The translations under genes were made by a program, and so were the position numbers. Shown one piece after another: positions 16,794 to 24,975 of a stretch of 64,000 nucleotides of DNA (positions are counted from its first letter, which is position 1; each line of letters begins with the position of its first letter). The stretch is from Microbacterium ureisolvens (lineage in GTDB: Bacteria > Actinomycetota > Actinomycetes > Actinomycetales > Microbacteriaceae): NCBI RefSeq assembly GCF_019511645.1, contig NZ_JAEUAX010000002.1, positions 372,001 through 436,000 of the forward strand, written 5' to 3'. The notes below the pieces were generated by a model. The model ran no database searches, was not told where the DNA came from, and saw only the letters and a program-made list of their open reading frames with translations.

Positions 16794-17753
16794 TCAGGCC
16801 TCCTCGGCACGACCGGTGGTCACCCGCTGCTGGATGACGGCGAAAACCAGGATGATGAGCGTGAGCACGAGCGCCAGCGCGGCGCCGTAGCCGAAGTTCC
16901 CGAGCGCGAAGGACTCCTTGTAGACCTGGGTCGCGAGGGTCTCGGTGGCCCCCGCGGGGCCGCCCCCGGTCAGCGCCATGATCTGATCGAAGACGCGCAG
17001 GCCGTTGACGAGGCCGAGCGTGGTGGCTATGGCGACCGCCGGACGGATGGACGGCAGTGTCACGTGCCGGAAGCGCTGCCAGAGGTTCGCTCCGTCGATC
17101 GCCGCCGCTTCCTCGATCTCGACCGGCACGGCCGCGAGACCCGCCATGTAGATCACCATGGCGAACCCGGTGTTCTGCCAGACGATCACGATGAGCACGG
17201 TCCAGATCGCCCAGGTGGGGTCGGCCACCCAGGCCTTCGCGAACTCTTCGAGCCCCAGCGCGCGGAGCACGCCGTTGATCGGGCCGTTGTAATCGAAGAT
17301 GAACTTCCAGACGTACGAGACGGCGAGCGGGCTCAGCACGACCGGCATGAAGAAGAGGACGCGGAGGGCGTACCGGGTCTTCAGCCCGCGGTTCAGGCCG
17401 AGCGCCAGCGCGAGCCCCGCGATGTTGCTGAGGATCACGGAGGCGAAGGCGAGGAACAGCGTGTTGGTGACGGCGCCGATCTGGGTCGGGTCATTGAAGA
17501 TGGCGACGAAGTTGTCGAGCCCGATCCAGCTGAAATCGCCGATGCCCGACCAGTCGGTGAAGGCGAAGAACCCGCCGATCGCCGTGGCGACGTAGTGGAT
17601 AGCGAGAACGAGAAGGATGCCGGGCAGAGCCCACCACCAGTACCCGAACTTGAGCAGTCCAGGGCGGCGCGGCGCGGCATCGCGGCGATGCCCCCGGCGA
17701 TCGCGCTTGGGGACGATCAGCGCCTCGGTCTCGGAGTTCAAGGTGGCGGTCAT
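16794..17753 (-). CDS. Carbohydrate ABC transporter permease (MalF type)
   Basis: A 319-residue permease with a charged N-terminus (residues 1-35), six or seven membrane spans and the EAA motif VEIEEAAAIDGANLWQRFRHVTLPSIRPA. The ATG at 17753 has a GAGGAA site. It is the first permease after the binding protein and is separated from it by a hairpin at 17794-17822. Together with the 15956 gene it forms the heterodimeric channel of a CUT1-type importer, likely for the glycosides processed by this locus. Confidence 0.9.
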   Translation of the reverse strand: MTATLNSETEALIVPKRDRRGHRRDAAPRRPGLLKFGYWWWALPGILLVLAIHYVATAIGGFFAFTDWSGIGDFSWIGLDNFVAIFNDPTQIGAVTNTLFLAFASVILSNIAGLALALGLNRGLKTRYALRVLFFMPVVLSPLAVSYVWKFIFDYNGPINGVLRALGLEEFAKAWVADPTWAIWTVLIVIVWQNTGFAMVIYMAGLAAVPVEIEEAAAIDGANLWQRFRHVTLPSIRPAVAIATTLGLVNGLRVFDQIMALTGGGPAGATETLATQVYKESFALGNFGYGAALALVLTLIILVFAVIQQRVTTGRAEEA

Positions 17754-17793
17754 GATTCCTCGTGTTCGTACGTCATCGTGCGGAGGCCGGGGT

Positions 17794-17822
17794 GGCCGCC
17801 CAGGCACGAGGCCCGGGCGGCC
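17794..17822 (-). terminator. Stem-loop between binding-protein and permease genes
   Basis: Arms GGCCGCCC (17794-17801) and GGGCGGCC (17815-17822) enclose a 13-nt loop just after the binding-protein stop. A stem here would lower permease expression relative to the binding protein. Confidence 0.45.
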
Positions 17823-17828
17823 GTCGGA

Positions 17829-19130
17829 TCACTCGCCCCAGGCGGCGTCCATGTCTTCGAGCACCTGGTCGATCGTCTTCTGGCCGGTCAGCAGACCCTG
17901 CACACCGACCTGAAGCGCCTCGTAGACAGCCGGATTCGGCCAGATGTTGTTGGGCAGCGGCGCGTACGATCCCTCGGCGAGGAGGTCGACGATAGGCGAG
18001 TAGATGGTCTCGCTGAGGTCGAGGTCCTGGTACGAGGAGATCGGGAGCAGGCCCGACGCCTCGTAGTAGATCTCCTGCGCCTCCGGCGTCGCGAGCCACT
18101 CCACGAAGTCGGATGCGGCGTCCTTCTTCTCCGACGCGGCGTTGATCGAGATCGTGTAGTTCGAGCTGGCGATGATGTACGGGTCGCCGCCGTCCGCCGC
18201 GGGGAAGGGCTGCACCTTGAAGTCCGCCTCCGGCGGAGCGGCGGTCGCGATTTCGACTGCCGAGCCCGACGGGATGAAGCTGCCCACGGACGTCCCCTGC
18301 GAGAGGCCGTTGGTGATCGCATCGAAGCCGCCGCCCTCGGCGCCCGGCTGGAAGCACCCGCCCTCGTTCAGATCGATGATCGTCTGGAGGGTGTCTGCCC
18401 AGCCCTCGCTCTCGGCGAAAGTGGTGTCGCCTGCGGCGCGCTGCTCGTTCCAGTCGGGCGTCTCGGCGTAGACGCGGGTCGCGGCGATGCCCTGAGCGGT
18501 CAGACCGGCGTTGGGGCCTGCGGCGCCGGCGAGCGCAAGAAGTGACTTGCCGTCCGCGGCGAGTGCCGAGCAGGCATCGTAGAGGTCCGCCTCGGTCGTC
18601 GGCCACTCTTCGAGGCCGTTCATGGCCGCGGTGCCCATGCTGGCGACGACCGCGGCAATCGTGAAGTCCATCGGCTGGCCGTAGACCTCGCCGTCGATCT
18701 CGAAGATCGTCTCGCTGCCCTCGGGGACGAGTCCAGCGGCCGTGTCGCCCAGCGGCTCGAGGAAGCCCGCCTCCGCCAGCGGGATGATGCCGCGGGCGTC
18801 GCCGGATCCCGGCGTGGTCTGTACGACGTCGGCGGCGTTGCCCGCCTGGAACTGCGTGCGGATGGTCTCGCCGTACTTGTCGTTCGGCGTCGGGTTGGTC
18901 GTGATGGTGACGTCGGGGTTGGCTTCCATGTACGCCTTGGCGAGCGTCTCGTACGGGCTCTCGAGGTTGTTCGAAGTGGCGAACGTGAAGGAGAACTCGG
19001 CCGAGCCCGAGTCGCCGCTGTCGCCCGAGTCACCACCCGAGCCGGAGCAGCCGGCGAGGAGCAGTGCTCCGACCACCGGGACGGCGATGATCGCGGCCCG
19101 GCGAGCGGCGGAGGAACGGTGCTGTGTCAT
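17829..19130 (-). CDS. Carbohydrate ABC transporter substrate-binding lipoprotein
   Basis: A 433-residue family-1 extracellular solute-binding protein. Residues 1-27 form a lipoprotein signal peptide with lipobox LAGC and Cys28, followed by a Gly/Ser/Asp linker. The mature part has TFATSNNLESPYETLAKAYMEANPDVTI, typical of sugar-binding proteins of CUT1 importers, and a conserved C-terminal region with WPNPAVYEALQVGVQGLLTGQKT. It has its own promoter region (19131-19294) sharing a motif with the promoter of the fused deglycosidase genes, which supports a role in glycoside uptake. Confidence 0.9.
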   Translation of the reverse strand: MTQHRSSAARRAAIIAVPVVGALLLAGCSGSGGDSGDSGDSGSAEFSFTFATSNNLESPYETLAKAYMEANPDVTITTNPTPNDKYGETIRTQFQAGNAADVVQTTPGSGDARGIIPLAEAGFLEPLGDTAAGLVPEGSETIFEIDGEVYGQPMDFTIAAVVASMGTAAMNGLEEWPTTEADLYDACSALAADGKSLLALAGAAGPNAGLTAQGIAATRVYAETPDWNEQRAAGDTTFAESEGWADTLQTIIDLNEGGCFQPGAEGGGFDAITNGLSQGTSVGSFIPSGSAVEIATAAPPEADFKVQPFPAADGGDPYIIASSNYTISINAASEKKDAASDFVEWLATPEAQEIYYEASGLLPISSYQDLDLSETIYSPIVDLLAEGSYAPLPNNIWPNPAVYEALQVGVQGLLTGQKTIDQVLEDMDAAWGE

Positions 19131-19219
19131 TTCCAGCCTTTCTGACTTCGTTGTCGGCGACTCGATCGTTCGAGCGCCCGTGCTGTGATCCCAGTATCAC
19201 CGGGATGCGCCAGAAACAC

Positions 19220-19247
19220 ACATAAGTATTGACGATACGGCGCATAA
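19220..19247 (-). promoter_or_regulatory. ACATAAGTA-N11-GCGCATAA motif upstream of the binding-protein gene
   Basis: The two blocks ACATAAGTA (19220-19228) and GCGCATAA (19240-19247) also occur, with a 10-nt spacer, at 22244-22270 before the fused deglycosidase operon and beside the LysR gene. A shared LysR-controlled operator is the simplest reading. The two short blocks are the only evidence. Confidence 0.45.
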
Positions 19248-19294
19248 CCCTGGACGCGCCCTCGGGCAGTAGCCCCGGCATGCGGGATCGAGAA

Positions 19295-19336
19295 CGCCAC
19301 AGCCCCGTCGACGGGTCCGTCGACGGGGCTGTGGCG
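19295..19336 (-). terminator. Perfect 20-bp inverted repeat, strong terminator
   Basis: Arms 19295-19314 and 19317-19336 are perfectly complementary with only two bases between them. It lies 18 bases past the stop of the fused deglycosidase at 19354 and separates that operon from the importer operon. It is symmetrical but only minus-strand genes flank it. Confidence 0.8.
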
Positions 19337-19353
19337 CGCTTCGGGAGCCGGGT

Positions 19354-20841
19354 CTAGCGAACGACTCGCGCGGGTTGTACCGCTCGCATCGAGGCGCGGA
19401 TGAGGTCGTGCTGCTTGCGCACGAGCAGCAGCGGGTCGACCTCGCCGAGCTCGGCGAACGCGTGACCCTCCCACTCGCTCGACCAGTACCCGCGGTAGCC
19501 GCCTTCGACGAAGACCCGCACGAGCTCGGGGTAGTCGATCGCGGGCTCCTGGCCGCTCTCGTCGATGTCGTAGAACTTCGCGTGCACGTGCAGGATCTGC
19601 GGCATGATGTCGGCCCACTCGCGCGGGTCGACGTGGCCGTGCATGTTGAACGCGAGATGCGCGAACGAGCCGAGCCGGCCGGGATCGAAGTCCCGGCCGT
19701 TCAGGTAGCCGATGAACTCCTGCTGCCGCTCGCGGATCGGGGCATCCGTCGCCCAGATCTCCTGCAGACGGGCGACGGCCTCGTCGTCGAGCCCCGCTCG
19801 GCGCACGGCCCGCAACAGGGTCGGCGACATGCTGCGCATCGTCGATGAGAAGTCCGCGACGAAACCCAGGAGGGGCGAGTCGAGGTCGGCGTAGACGTCG
19901 CGCACCTTCATGATCTCGGGCGAGTTCGGTCCCATCGGAGCGTGGATCTCGTACGCCAGCTTCAGACCGAGGCTCTCGGCGACGGGCAGCAGGCGGCGCA
20001 GGAGGTCGGGCTTGGCGCTCTGGATGCGCACGAGCGGGAAGCCGAGCTTCTTCGCGCCCTGGAACAGCAGTTCGCTGAACTCGAACTCCTCGTCGGGCGT
20101 CATGTCGCGATCGCGGCGGCGGCCCATGTCGAGGTTGGCGCCGAACGAGCTGGCGTCGAAGCCGTGGCGGTCGAACGCGGCGCGCCACTGCGTGACGAAG
20201 TCGTCCGAGACGACGGGGTAGGTCGGCAGCACCTGCGACGCCACGATCTCGATGCCCGGTCCGATGCCGAGCTCCGCGACGCGGTCGAGGAGTCCGTCGA
20301 AGTCGTACCAGCCGGCGCGGAACTCCGCACTCGCCGAGTACAGCGTGAGGCCGAGCTGGAAGGGGTCGTCGCCGGACGCCGGCGGCGGGGGCGCGATCCC
20401 GGTCGCGATCGCCAGGAGCGCAGCATCCGTGTCGGTCACCGTCAGCGTGAACGACTGACGCACGATGTTCGGCACGTACATGCCGGGGCCGCCCTCCTGG
20501 CCGGGTGCGATCTGCATGTAGGGCAGGCGCAGCTCGCCGAAGATCTCGACATCGTGCTGCTGCCCGAGCGCGACCGGTTCAGCCCGACGGACGATGAGGA
20601 GTGGATGCTGCTGCAAGAACCACAGCGTCTCGCTCTGCTGCGGCAGATCGGCGATGGCGTAGCGGGTGCCGCCGAGCTCGAACGCGACGTCGTCGGCGGG
20701 GATCTCGACGCCGTCGACCGTGACGCGCAGCGTCGAGACGGATGAGAGCCAGAGGCTCCGGTACCAGGGGATCGTGAGCTTCAGCGCGAGCCCGTCCGGG
20801 TGCGGGCGGAGGCTGTCTTCGGCGATGAGTCCGTTGGGCAT
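19354..20841 (-). CDS. Fused C-glycoside deglycosidase, beta (DUF6379) plus alpha (TIM barrel)
   Basis: A 495-residue single chain. Residues 1-140 match the beta subunits (LTIPWYRSLWLSSV, VDGVEIP, ETLWF, LPYMQIAPGQEGGPGMYVPN). A Pro-rich linker follows (about 141-160), then residues 162-495 match the alpha subunit at 10893, with metal ligands Glu298, Asp330, His420 and Glu456 all present. The ATG at 20841 is chosen because the homology begins there; GAGAAC is a modest ribosome-binding site. It is the second gene of a two-gene operon led by a second fusion, and a strong terminator follows. Confidence 0.85.
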   Translation of the reverse strand: MPNGLIAEDSLRPHPDGLALKLTIPWYRSLWLSSVSTLRVTVDGVEIPADDVAFELGGTRYAIADLPQQSETLWFLQQHPLLIVRRAEPVALGQQHDVEIFGELRLPYMQIAPGQEGGPGMYVPNIVRQSFTLTVTDTDAALLAIATGIAPPPPASGDDPFQLGLTLYSASAEFRAGWYDFDGLLDRVAELGIGPGIEIVASQVLPTYPVVSDDFVTQWRAAFDRHGFDASSFGANLDMGRRRDRDMTPDEEFEFSELLFQGAKKLGFPLVRIQSAKPDLLRRLLPVAESLGLKLAYEIHAPMGPNSPEIMKVRDVYADLDSPLLGFVADFSSTMRSMSPTLLRAVRRAGLDDEAVARLQEIWATDAPIRERQQEFIGYLNGRDFDPGRLGSFAHLAFNMHGHVDPREWADIMPQILHVHAKFYDIDESGQEPAIDYPELVRVFVEGGYRGYWSSEWEGHAFAELGEVDPLLLVRKQHDLIRASMRAVQPARVVR

Positions 20842-20860
20842 GAGGTTCTCGTTTCGGCGG

Positions 20861-22162
20861 TCAGAGGCGGGAGGCGATCGAGCGGAGGAGCGAATGCTGG
20901 CGTCGCACCTGTTCGATGGAGCGCCATGGGACGCGCTCGCCTTCGTATTCGCTCGAGAGGTACCCCGTGTAGCCGGCGTCCTTGAGGGCACGCAGGACCG
21001 GCTCCCAGGGGATCTGCTGGTCCACGAGGTTCTCGTCGATGTCGTGGAACTTCGCCTGGATGAAGACGACGTACTCCGCGATGCCGGCGATGTCGGCGGG
21101 GTCGACCGCGATGCCGTCCAGGAAGGCGGGCCGGCGACCCGGCAGCTCGCCGGGCTTCAGCGGGATCGGGCGGTCCTGGAAGATGCCGGTGTCGAGCAGC
21201 AGCCCGAAGTGCTTCGTCCCCGTGCGCTGGATGAGGCCGATGTAGTCGTCGACGACCTCGTGCTTGATGGGCGTCGGCGAATGGATCTCGGGGCAGATGA
21301 CGACGTCGAGCTCGGCGGCGAGGTCGAGCGAGCGTTCGACGGACTCGGTCCAGATGGGGTGCGGGACGAGATCGCTCGAGACGACGCCGATCTTGGGACG
21401 CACGAATCGGAAGCCCAGACGCTTCGCGAGACGCAGGTCGCGCTGCAGCATCGCCGCGCCTTCGGCTGCCGTCAGATCGCGCGCGTTCACGCCGCTCGAG
21501 TGCAGGCGCGTGTCGATCCACGAGCCGTAGTTCGTCGGCTCGAGCGAGTACTTCTCGAGGAGCGCGAACCAGCGGTCGATCCACTCGGTCGTGGGCTCGG
21601 GATACCGCTCGATGTGGCCTTCGCCGAGGATCTCGATGCCGGTCGCGCCGACATCGGCCACCGCCGCGAGCGCAGTCTCGAGGTCCATGACGGTGCCGTA
21701 GTCGGTCATGAAGCTGTAGAGGCTGACGCCGTACTGGAACGGGCCGCCGTCCTCCGACGAGGTCAGCGTGATGTGCCGCGACACCTCGTAGGTCGACGGC
21801 TGGTGCTCCTCGGGGATGTACGACATGCGCAGGCGGAGCTGGATGGAGACCTCGTGCGTACCCTCGGGAAGGCCTCCCGGGTGAGGCACCGTGACGATCG
21901 CGGCCTCCTCGAGCGGCCAGCGCACGCCGTCCGAGTCCCACAGCTCCTGCAGCGAGTAGGTGCGGCCGGAGAACGTCCACCGGGGCACGTCGGCGGGGAC
22001 ATCGACGAGATCCCCGACCCGCACCGCCACCCCGTCGATGAGGGACGCCGCCATCCCGCGATACGACGGCATACGGAGGCGGAACTGGAAGCCGGTGACC
22101 TCACCCCCCTCGCGGACGTTGCGGAAGCCGACGGACTGGATGAGATCTCTCTCGAGAAGCAT
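20861..22162 (-). CDS. Divergent fused C-glycoside deglycosidase-like protein with altered metal site
   Basis: A 433-residue beta-alpha fusion. Residues 1-135 align with DUF6379 (FRLRMPSYRGMAASLIDGVAV, RWTFSGRTYSLQEL). Residues 142-433 form the TIM barrel (VSLYSFMTDY... and YLSSEYEGERVPW). Candidate ligands Glu292, Asp324 and Glu405 are kept, but the position of the usual metal-binding His is Gln369 (FIQAKFHDID instead of HVHAKFYDID), with His373 four residues on. Activity may differ from the other copies. It is first in its operon, facing the LysR gene. Confidence 0.8.
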   Translation of the reverse strand: MLLERDLIQSVGFRNVREGGEVTGFQFRLRMPSYRGMAASLIDGVAVRVGDLVDVPADVPRWTFSGRTYSLQELWDSDGVRWPLEEAAIVTVPHPGGLPEGTHEVSIQLRLRMSYIPEEHQPSTYEVSRHITLTSSEDGGPFQYGVSLYSFMTDYGTVMDLETALAAVADVGATGIEILGEGHIERYPEPTTEWIDRWFALLEKYSLEPTNYGSWIDTRLHSSGVNARDLTAAEGAAMLQRDLRLAKRLGFRFVRPKIGVVSSDLVPHPIWTESVERSLDLAAELDVVICPEIHSPTPIKHEVVDDYIGLIQRTGTKHFGLLLDTGIFQDRPIPLKPGELPGRRPAFLDGIAVDPADIAGIAEYVVFIQAKFHDIDENLVDQQIPWEPVLRALKDAGYTGYLSSEYEGERVPWRSIEQVRRQHSLLRSIASRL

Positions 22163-22376
22163 CGATGCTCGCTCTCTGGGTCGGGACCGCGCTGTCGCGG
22201 GCCGGGAGTCGTTCCCAGGGTAACAGCGTTACGCACTATTTAGACATAAGTAAGTATGATGTGCGCATAATCACACTATCGCCCGCCCATTGCCGGGAGC
22301 GATGCCACCTACCCCGCCCATAGACTGCGCAGATACACTGAGCCGAGGCATCCCGAACCCGGAGGAGCACATCGTC
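22163..22376. promoter_or_regulatory. Divergent LysR / deglycosidase-operon control region
   Basis: The 214-bp spacer contains the AT-rich stretch 22235-22275 with ACATAAGTA (22244-22252) and GCGCATAA (22263-22270). The same two blocks occur upstream of the importer gene at 19130. LysR proteins typically bind in such divergent spacers, so this is the likely operator. No confident -35/-10 pair could be assigned. Confidence 0.5.
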
Positions 22377-23330
22377 GTGTCCGATCAACCGCTGCTCTCC
22401 CGGCTCGACCTGAACCTCCTCGTCGCTCTGGACGCACTGCTGACCGAGCGCAGCGTGACGCGCGCCGCCGAGCGGCTGCACCTGAGTCAGCCCGCTCTGA
22501 GCGCCTCGCTCGCCCGGCTGCGCACGCACTTCAACGATCAGATCCTCGCCCGGCGCGGCAACACCTACGAGCTCACCCCGCTCGCGCTGCGCTTGACCGA
22601 GCACACCACCACCGCCCTCGAGGCCGCGCGCCGCGTGTTCGAAAGCCAGGCGACGTGGAGTCCGCGGGACTCCACCCGCGAGTTCTCGATCTACGGCTCG
22701 GACTACGGCTTCGCCACCATCGGCAGCGAGGTGTCCCGCCTCGCCGCCGAGGCGGCTCCGGGCGTGCGTTTCCGGTTCATGCTGCACAATCCGGCCATCG
22801 TGGACGACGCCCTCAACCGGCTGCGCTCGGCCGACGGCATGGTGATCCCCCACGGCCACCTCATCGACCTCCCGTACGCGGACCTGTGGCGCGACGGCTG
22901 GGTGGTCGTCGCGTCGGAGTCGAACGAGCTGGTCGGCGACGAGCTCACGATGGACGTGCTCGGCGCCCTGCCCTGGGTCTTCACGTACCAGTCGCGCACG
23001 GCCTTCACCTCGGCGGCCCGCCAGCTGCAGCAGCTCGGCATCGAGCCGCACATCGAGGCGGTCGTCGAGAGCTTCCTCGCGCTGCCGCACTTCATCGCCG
23101 GCACGAACCGCCTCGGCCTGATCCAGGCGGGACTCGCCCACGTCGCCGAGTCCGTGGCCGGCGTGCGCACGCTCGAGGCGCCCTTCGACGCCACCCCCGT
23201 CGTCAACGCGCTGTGGTGGCACCCCGTTCACGGCCGCGACCCCGAGCATGCCTGGATGCGCGGCATCTTCGAGCAGGCCGCAGCATCCGTATCGAATCGC
23301 CCGACGTCGGGCGTGAGCCTGCCGGTCTGA
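22377..23330 (+). CDS. LysR-family transcriptional regulator
   Basis: A 317-residue regulator. The N-terminal winged helix (DLNLLVALDALLTERSVTRAAERLHLSQPALSASLARLR, split over residues 12-50) is characteristic, and the effector domain resembles the NodD-like branch. The GTG at 22377 is picked for the GGAGGAG site nine bases upstream. It is transcribed away from the fused deglycosidase operon, the usual arrangement for a LysR activator of adjacent genes; the inducer could be a glycoside or aglycone. Confidence 0.9.
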   Translation: MSDQPLLSRLDLNLLVALDALLTERSVTRAAERLHLSQPALSASLARLRTHFNDQILARRGNTYELTPLALRLTEHTTTALEAARRVFESQATWSPRDSTREFSIYGSDYGFATIGSEVSRLAAEAAPGVRFRFMLHNPAIVDDALNRLRSADGMVIPHGHLIDLPYADLWRDGWVVVASESNELVGDELTMDVLGALPWVFTYQSRTAFTSAARQLQQLGIEPHIEAVVESFLALPHFIAGTNRLGLIQAGLAHVAESVAGVRTLEAPFDATPVVNALWWHPVHGRDPEHAWMRGIFEQAAASVSNRPTSGVSLPV

Positions 23331-23350
23331 TGCCTGTCTGACCCGGCGCT

Positions 23351-23401
23351 GACCTGTCGCCGCGCCCCGCGGGGGCACCTCTGCGAGGCGGCGGCCAGGT
23401 C
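23351..23401. terminator. Complex hairpin between convergent LysR and RpiB-like genes
   Basis: Outer arms GACCTG and CAGGTC, second arms CGCCGC and GCGGCG, and an internal CCCCGCGGGG stem fit the 70-bp convergent gap. Its last base overlaps the end of the RpiB-like gene. Probably a bidirectional terminator. Confidence 0.5.
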
Positions 23402-23919
23402 TACTCCCGTGAGACCGCGATCTGCTCGGGCTCCAGCTGCACCGCCCAGCCCTCGATCGTGCCGGCGTTCTCGTACTCCTCGATCTGCAGGATGCGGCGG
23501 CCTCGCTCGACCGAGTGCGGCAGCGCCGCCTTCACGAACGCGCTGAGCGTCAGCCAGGCGTTCTCCTCAAACGCGATCCCGTCGAACACCAGGACGTTCG
23601 CGTCGACGATCTCGCGCGCGTCGACCGCGGCTCGCGGCGATGCCACCTGCACGGCCCGGGCTCCGTTGACCTTGTTCGCAGCGATCACGCCGGTGAAGCC
23701 CTCGCCGAGCACGAGCGTTCCGAACGCGTCGACGCCGGCGTCCTGGTCGGTGATCACCGCCTGCCCCACGCGGATCGCGAAGACCGGGTAATCGTCGCCC
23801 GGGTCCAGCTGCTCTGCGCCGTGCCAGACCGCCTCGTGACCCGCGGCTCTTGCGCGGGCCTCGAGAGCGCGAGCGAGCTCGTAGCCGCCGTGATCCGCGG
23901 CGAAGTGGATGCGTACCAT
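23401..23919 (-). CDS. RpiB/LacAB-family sugar isomerase-like protein, catalytic Cys not seen
   Basis: A 172-residue protein starting MVRIHFAADHGGYELAR, the RpiB nucleotide-like fold with conserved Asp9-His10. The C-terminal family signature is recognisable (AAVDAREIVDANVLVFDG), but where canonical RpiB has CGTGIGMSIAANK this protein reads GEGFTGVIAANK, so the active-site cysteine is missing. RpiB interconverts ribose- and ribulose-5-phosphate; this copy may use another substrate. It follows the extradiol dioxygenase gene by 26 bp and is probably co-transcribed. ATG 23919 has a GAGGAGAG site. Confidence 0.75.
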   Translation of the reverse strand: MVRIHFAADHGGYELARALEARARAAGHEAVWHGAEQLDPGDDYPVFAIRVGQAVITDQDAGVDAFGTLVLGEGFTGVIAANKVNGARAVQVASPRAAVDAREIVDANVLVFDGIAFEENAWLTLSAFVKAALPHSVERGRRILQIEEYENAGTIEGWAVQLEPEQIAVSRE

Positions 23920-23945
23920 GGGATGACTCTCCTCGTCGATCTCGA

Positions 23946-24884
23946 TCACACCGGCGGCGCGACGAAGAGACCCTTGTCGATGTCGTTGAACGATTCGCGC
24001 GCGATGAGCTCGCTCATCTCCTGCGCGGTTCCCCACTGATCCTGGTTCGACACGTCCTTGATGTTGAGCCGGTGCGGTTGCCACGTCTCCTCGTCGACCA
24101 CTGACAGCTCCGTGGTGTATTCGATCGTGTTGCCTGCGGGCGAGAGGAAGTACGCGAACGTGTTGTCTCCCGCGTTGTGGCGGCCCGGGCCCCAGATCAT
24201 CCGCGCACCCGATCGCAGGATCTTGCCCGCACCGCGCATCCACTCCTCGATGCCGCGCATCTCGAACGAGAGGTGGTGCAGCGAGTGATGAGGGCCCATG
24301 GCGATCGCGACCGAGTGGTGCGTCGGGTTGCATCGCATGAAGTGCATCATGCTCGCGCCGTCGGGACGGGTCAGAGAGTCCGAGATGGAGAAATCGAGGT
24401 GGTCGATATACCACTGCGCCGACTGCTCGAGGTTGGCCGAGTTGAACACCACGTGCGACAGCTTCGCCGGGATCGGCTCGCGCTCGCGGATCTTGCGCGC
24501 CTCGCGGGTCTGGTAACCCGTGGAGAACTCCAGCACGCGGCCGTCGCCGTCGAAGACGCGGAACCCGTACCCGCCGCCGAACCCGCCGAGCTCCTGCGGC
24601 TCGTGCACGAACTGCACGTCCTCGGCGTGGAGCTTCGCGGCGAGCGCCTCGAGGTCGCTTCGATCGGCGACGGCGAACGCCGCGAGATCGACACGCTTCT
24701 CACCGCGGCGCAGACGCAGGATGAATGGCTCGCTCGACCCCTCGGCGGCGAGGTGACTGAGGCCGTCCTCGGCAGCCACCTCGGTGAGGCCCCAGTGCTT
24801 CACGAAGAAGTCGCGCTCCGTCTCGAAGTCCGGCACGGCGAGTGCCGCGTATCGGAGGTGGGACACCAGGCGTCGGGTCATCAT
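23946..24884 (-). CDS. Extradiol (catechol 2,3-dioxygenase-type) ring-cleavage dioxygenase, VOC family
   Basis: A 312-residue type-I extradiol dioxygenase made of two VOC modules. The metal triad expected in the C-terminal module is present as His144 (KLSHVVF), His204 (SLHHLSFEM) and Glu255 (GNTIEYTTE). Such enzymes cleave a catechol ring next to the hydroxyls with Fe(II) or Mn(II). It could open the aglycone released by the deglycosidases. An alternative start three bases downstream (second Met) is possible. Substrate unknown. Confidence 0.85.
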   Translation of the reverse strand: MMTRRLVSHLRYAALAVPDFETERDFFVKHWGLTEVAAEDGLSHLAAEGSSEPFILRLRRGEKRVDLAAFAVADRSDLEALAAKLHAEDVQFVHEPQELGGFGGGYGFRVFDGDGRVLEFSTGYQTREARKIREREPIPAKLSHVVFNSANLEQSAQWYIDHLDFSISDSLTRPDGASMMHFMRCNPTHHSVAIAMGPHHSLHHLSFEMRGIEEWMRGAGKILRSGARMIWGPGRHNAGDNTFAYFLSPAGNTIEYTTELSVVDEETWQPHRLNIKDVSNQDQWGTAQEMSELIARESFNDIDKGLFVAPPV

Positions 24885-24975
24885 CGACTCACTTTCTTGA
24901 GGACGACTCCATGCTCGCGCGACGCCTGCTATCGAGGAAGATGATATTGGCGATCAGCCGTATCAGCCTCGGTGA

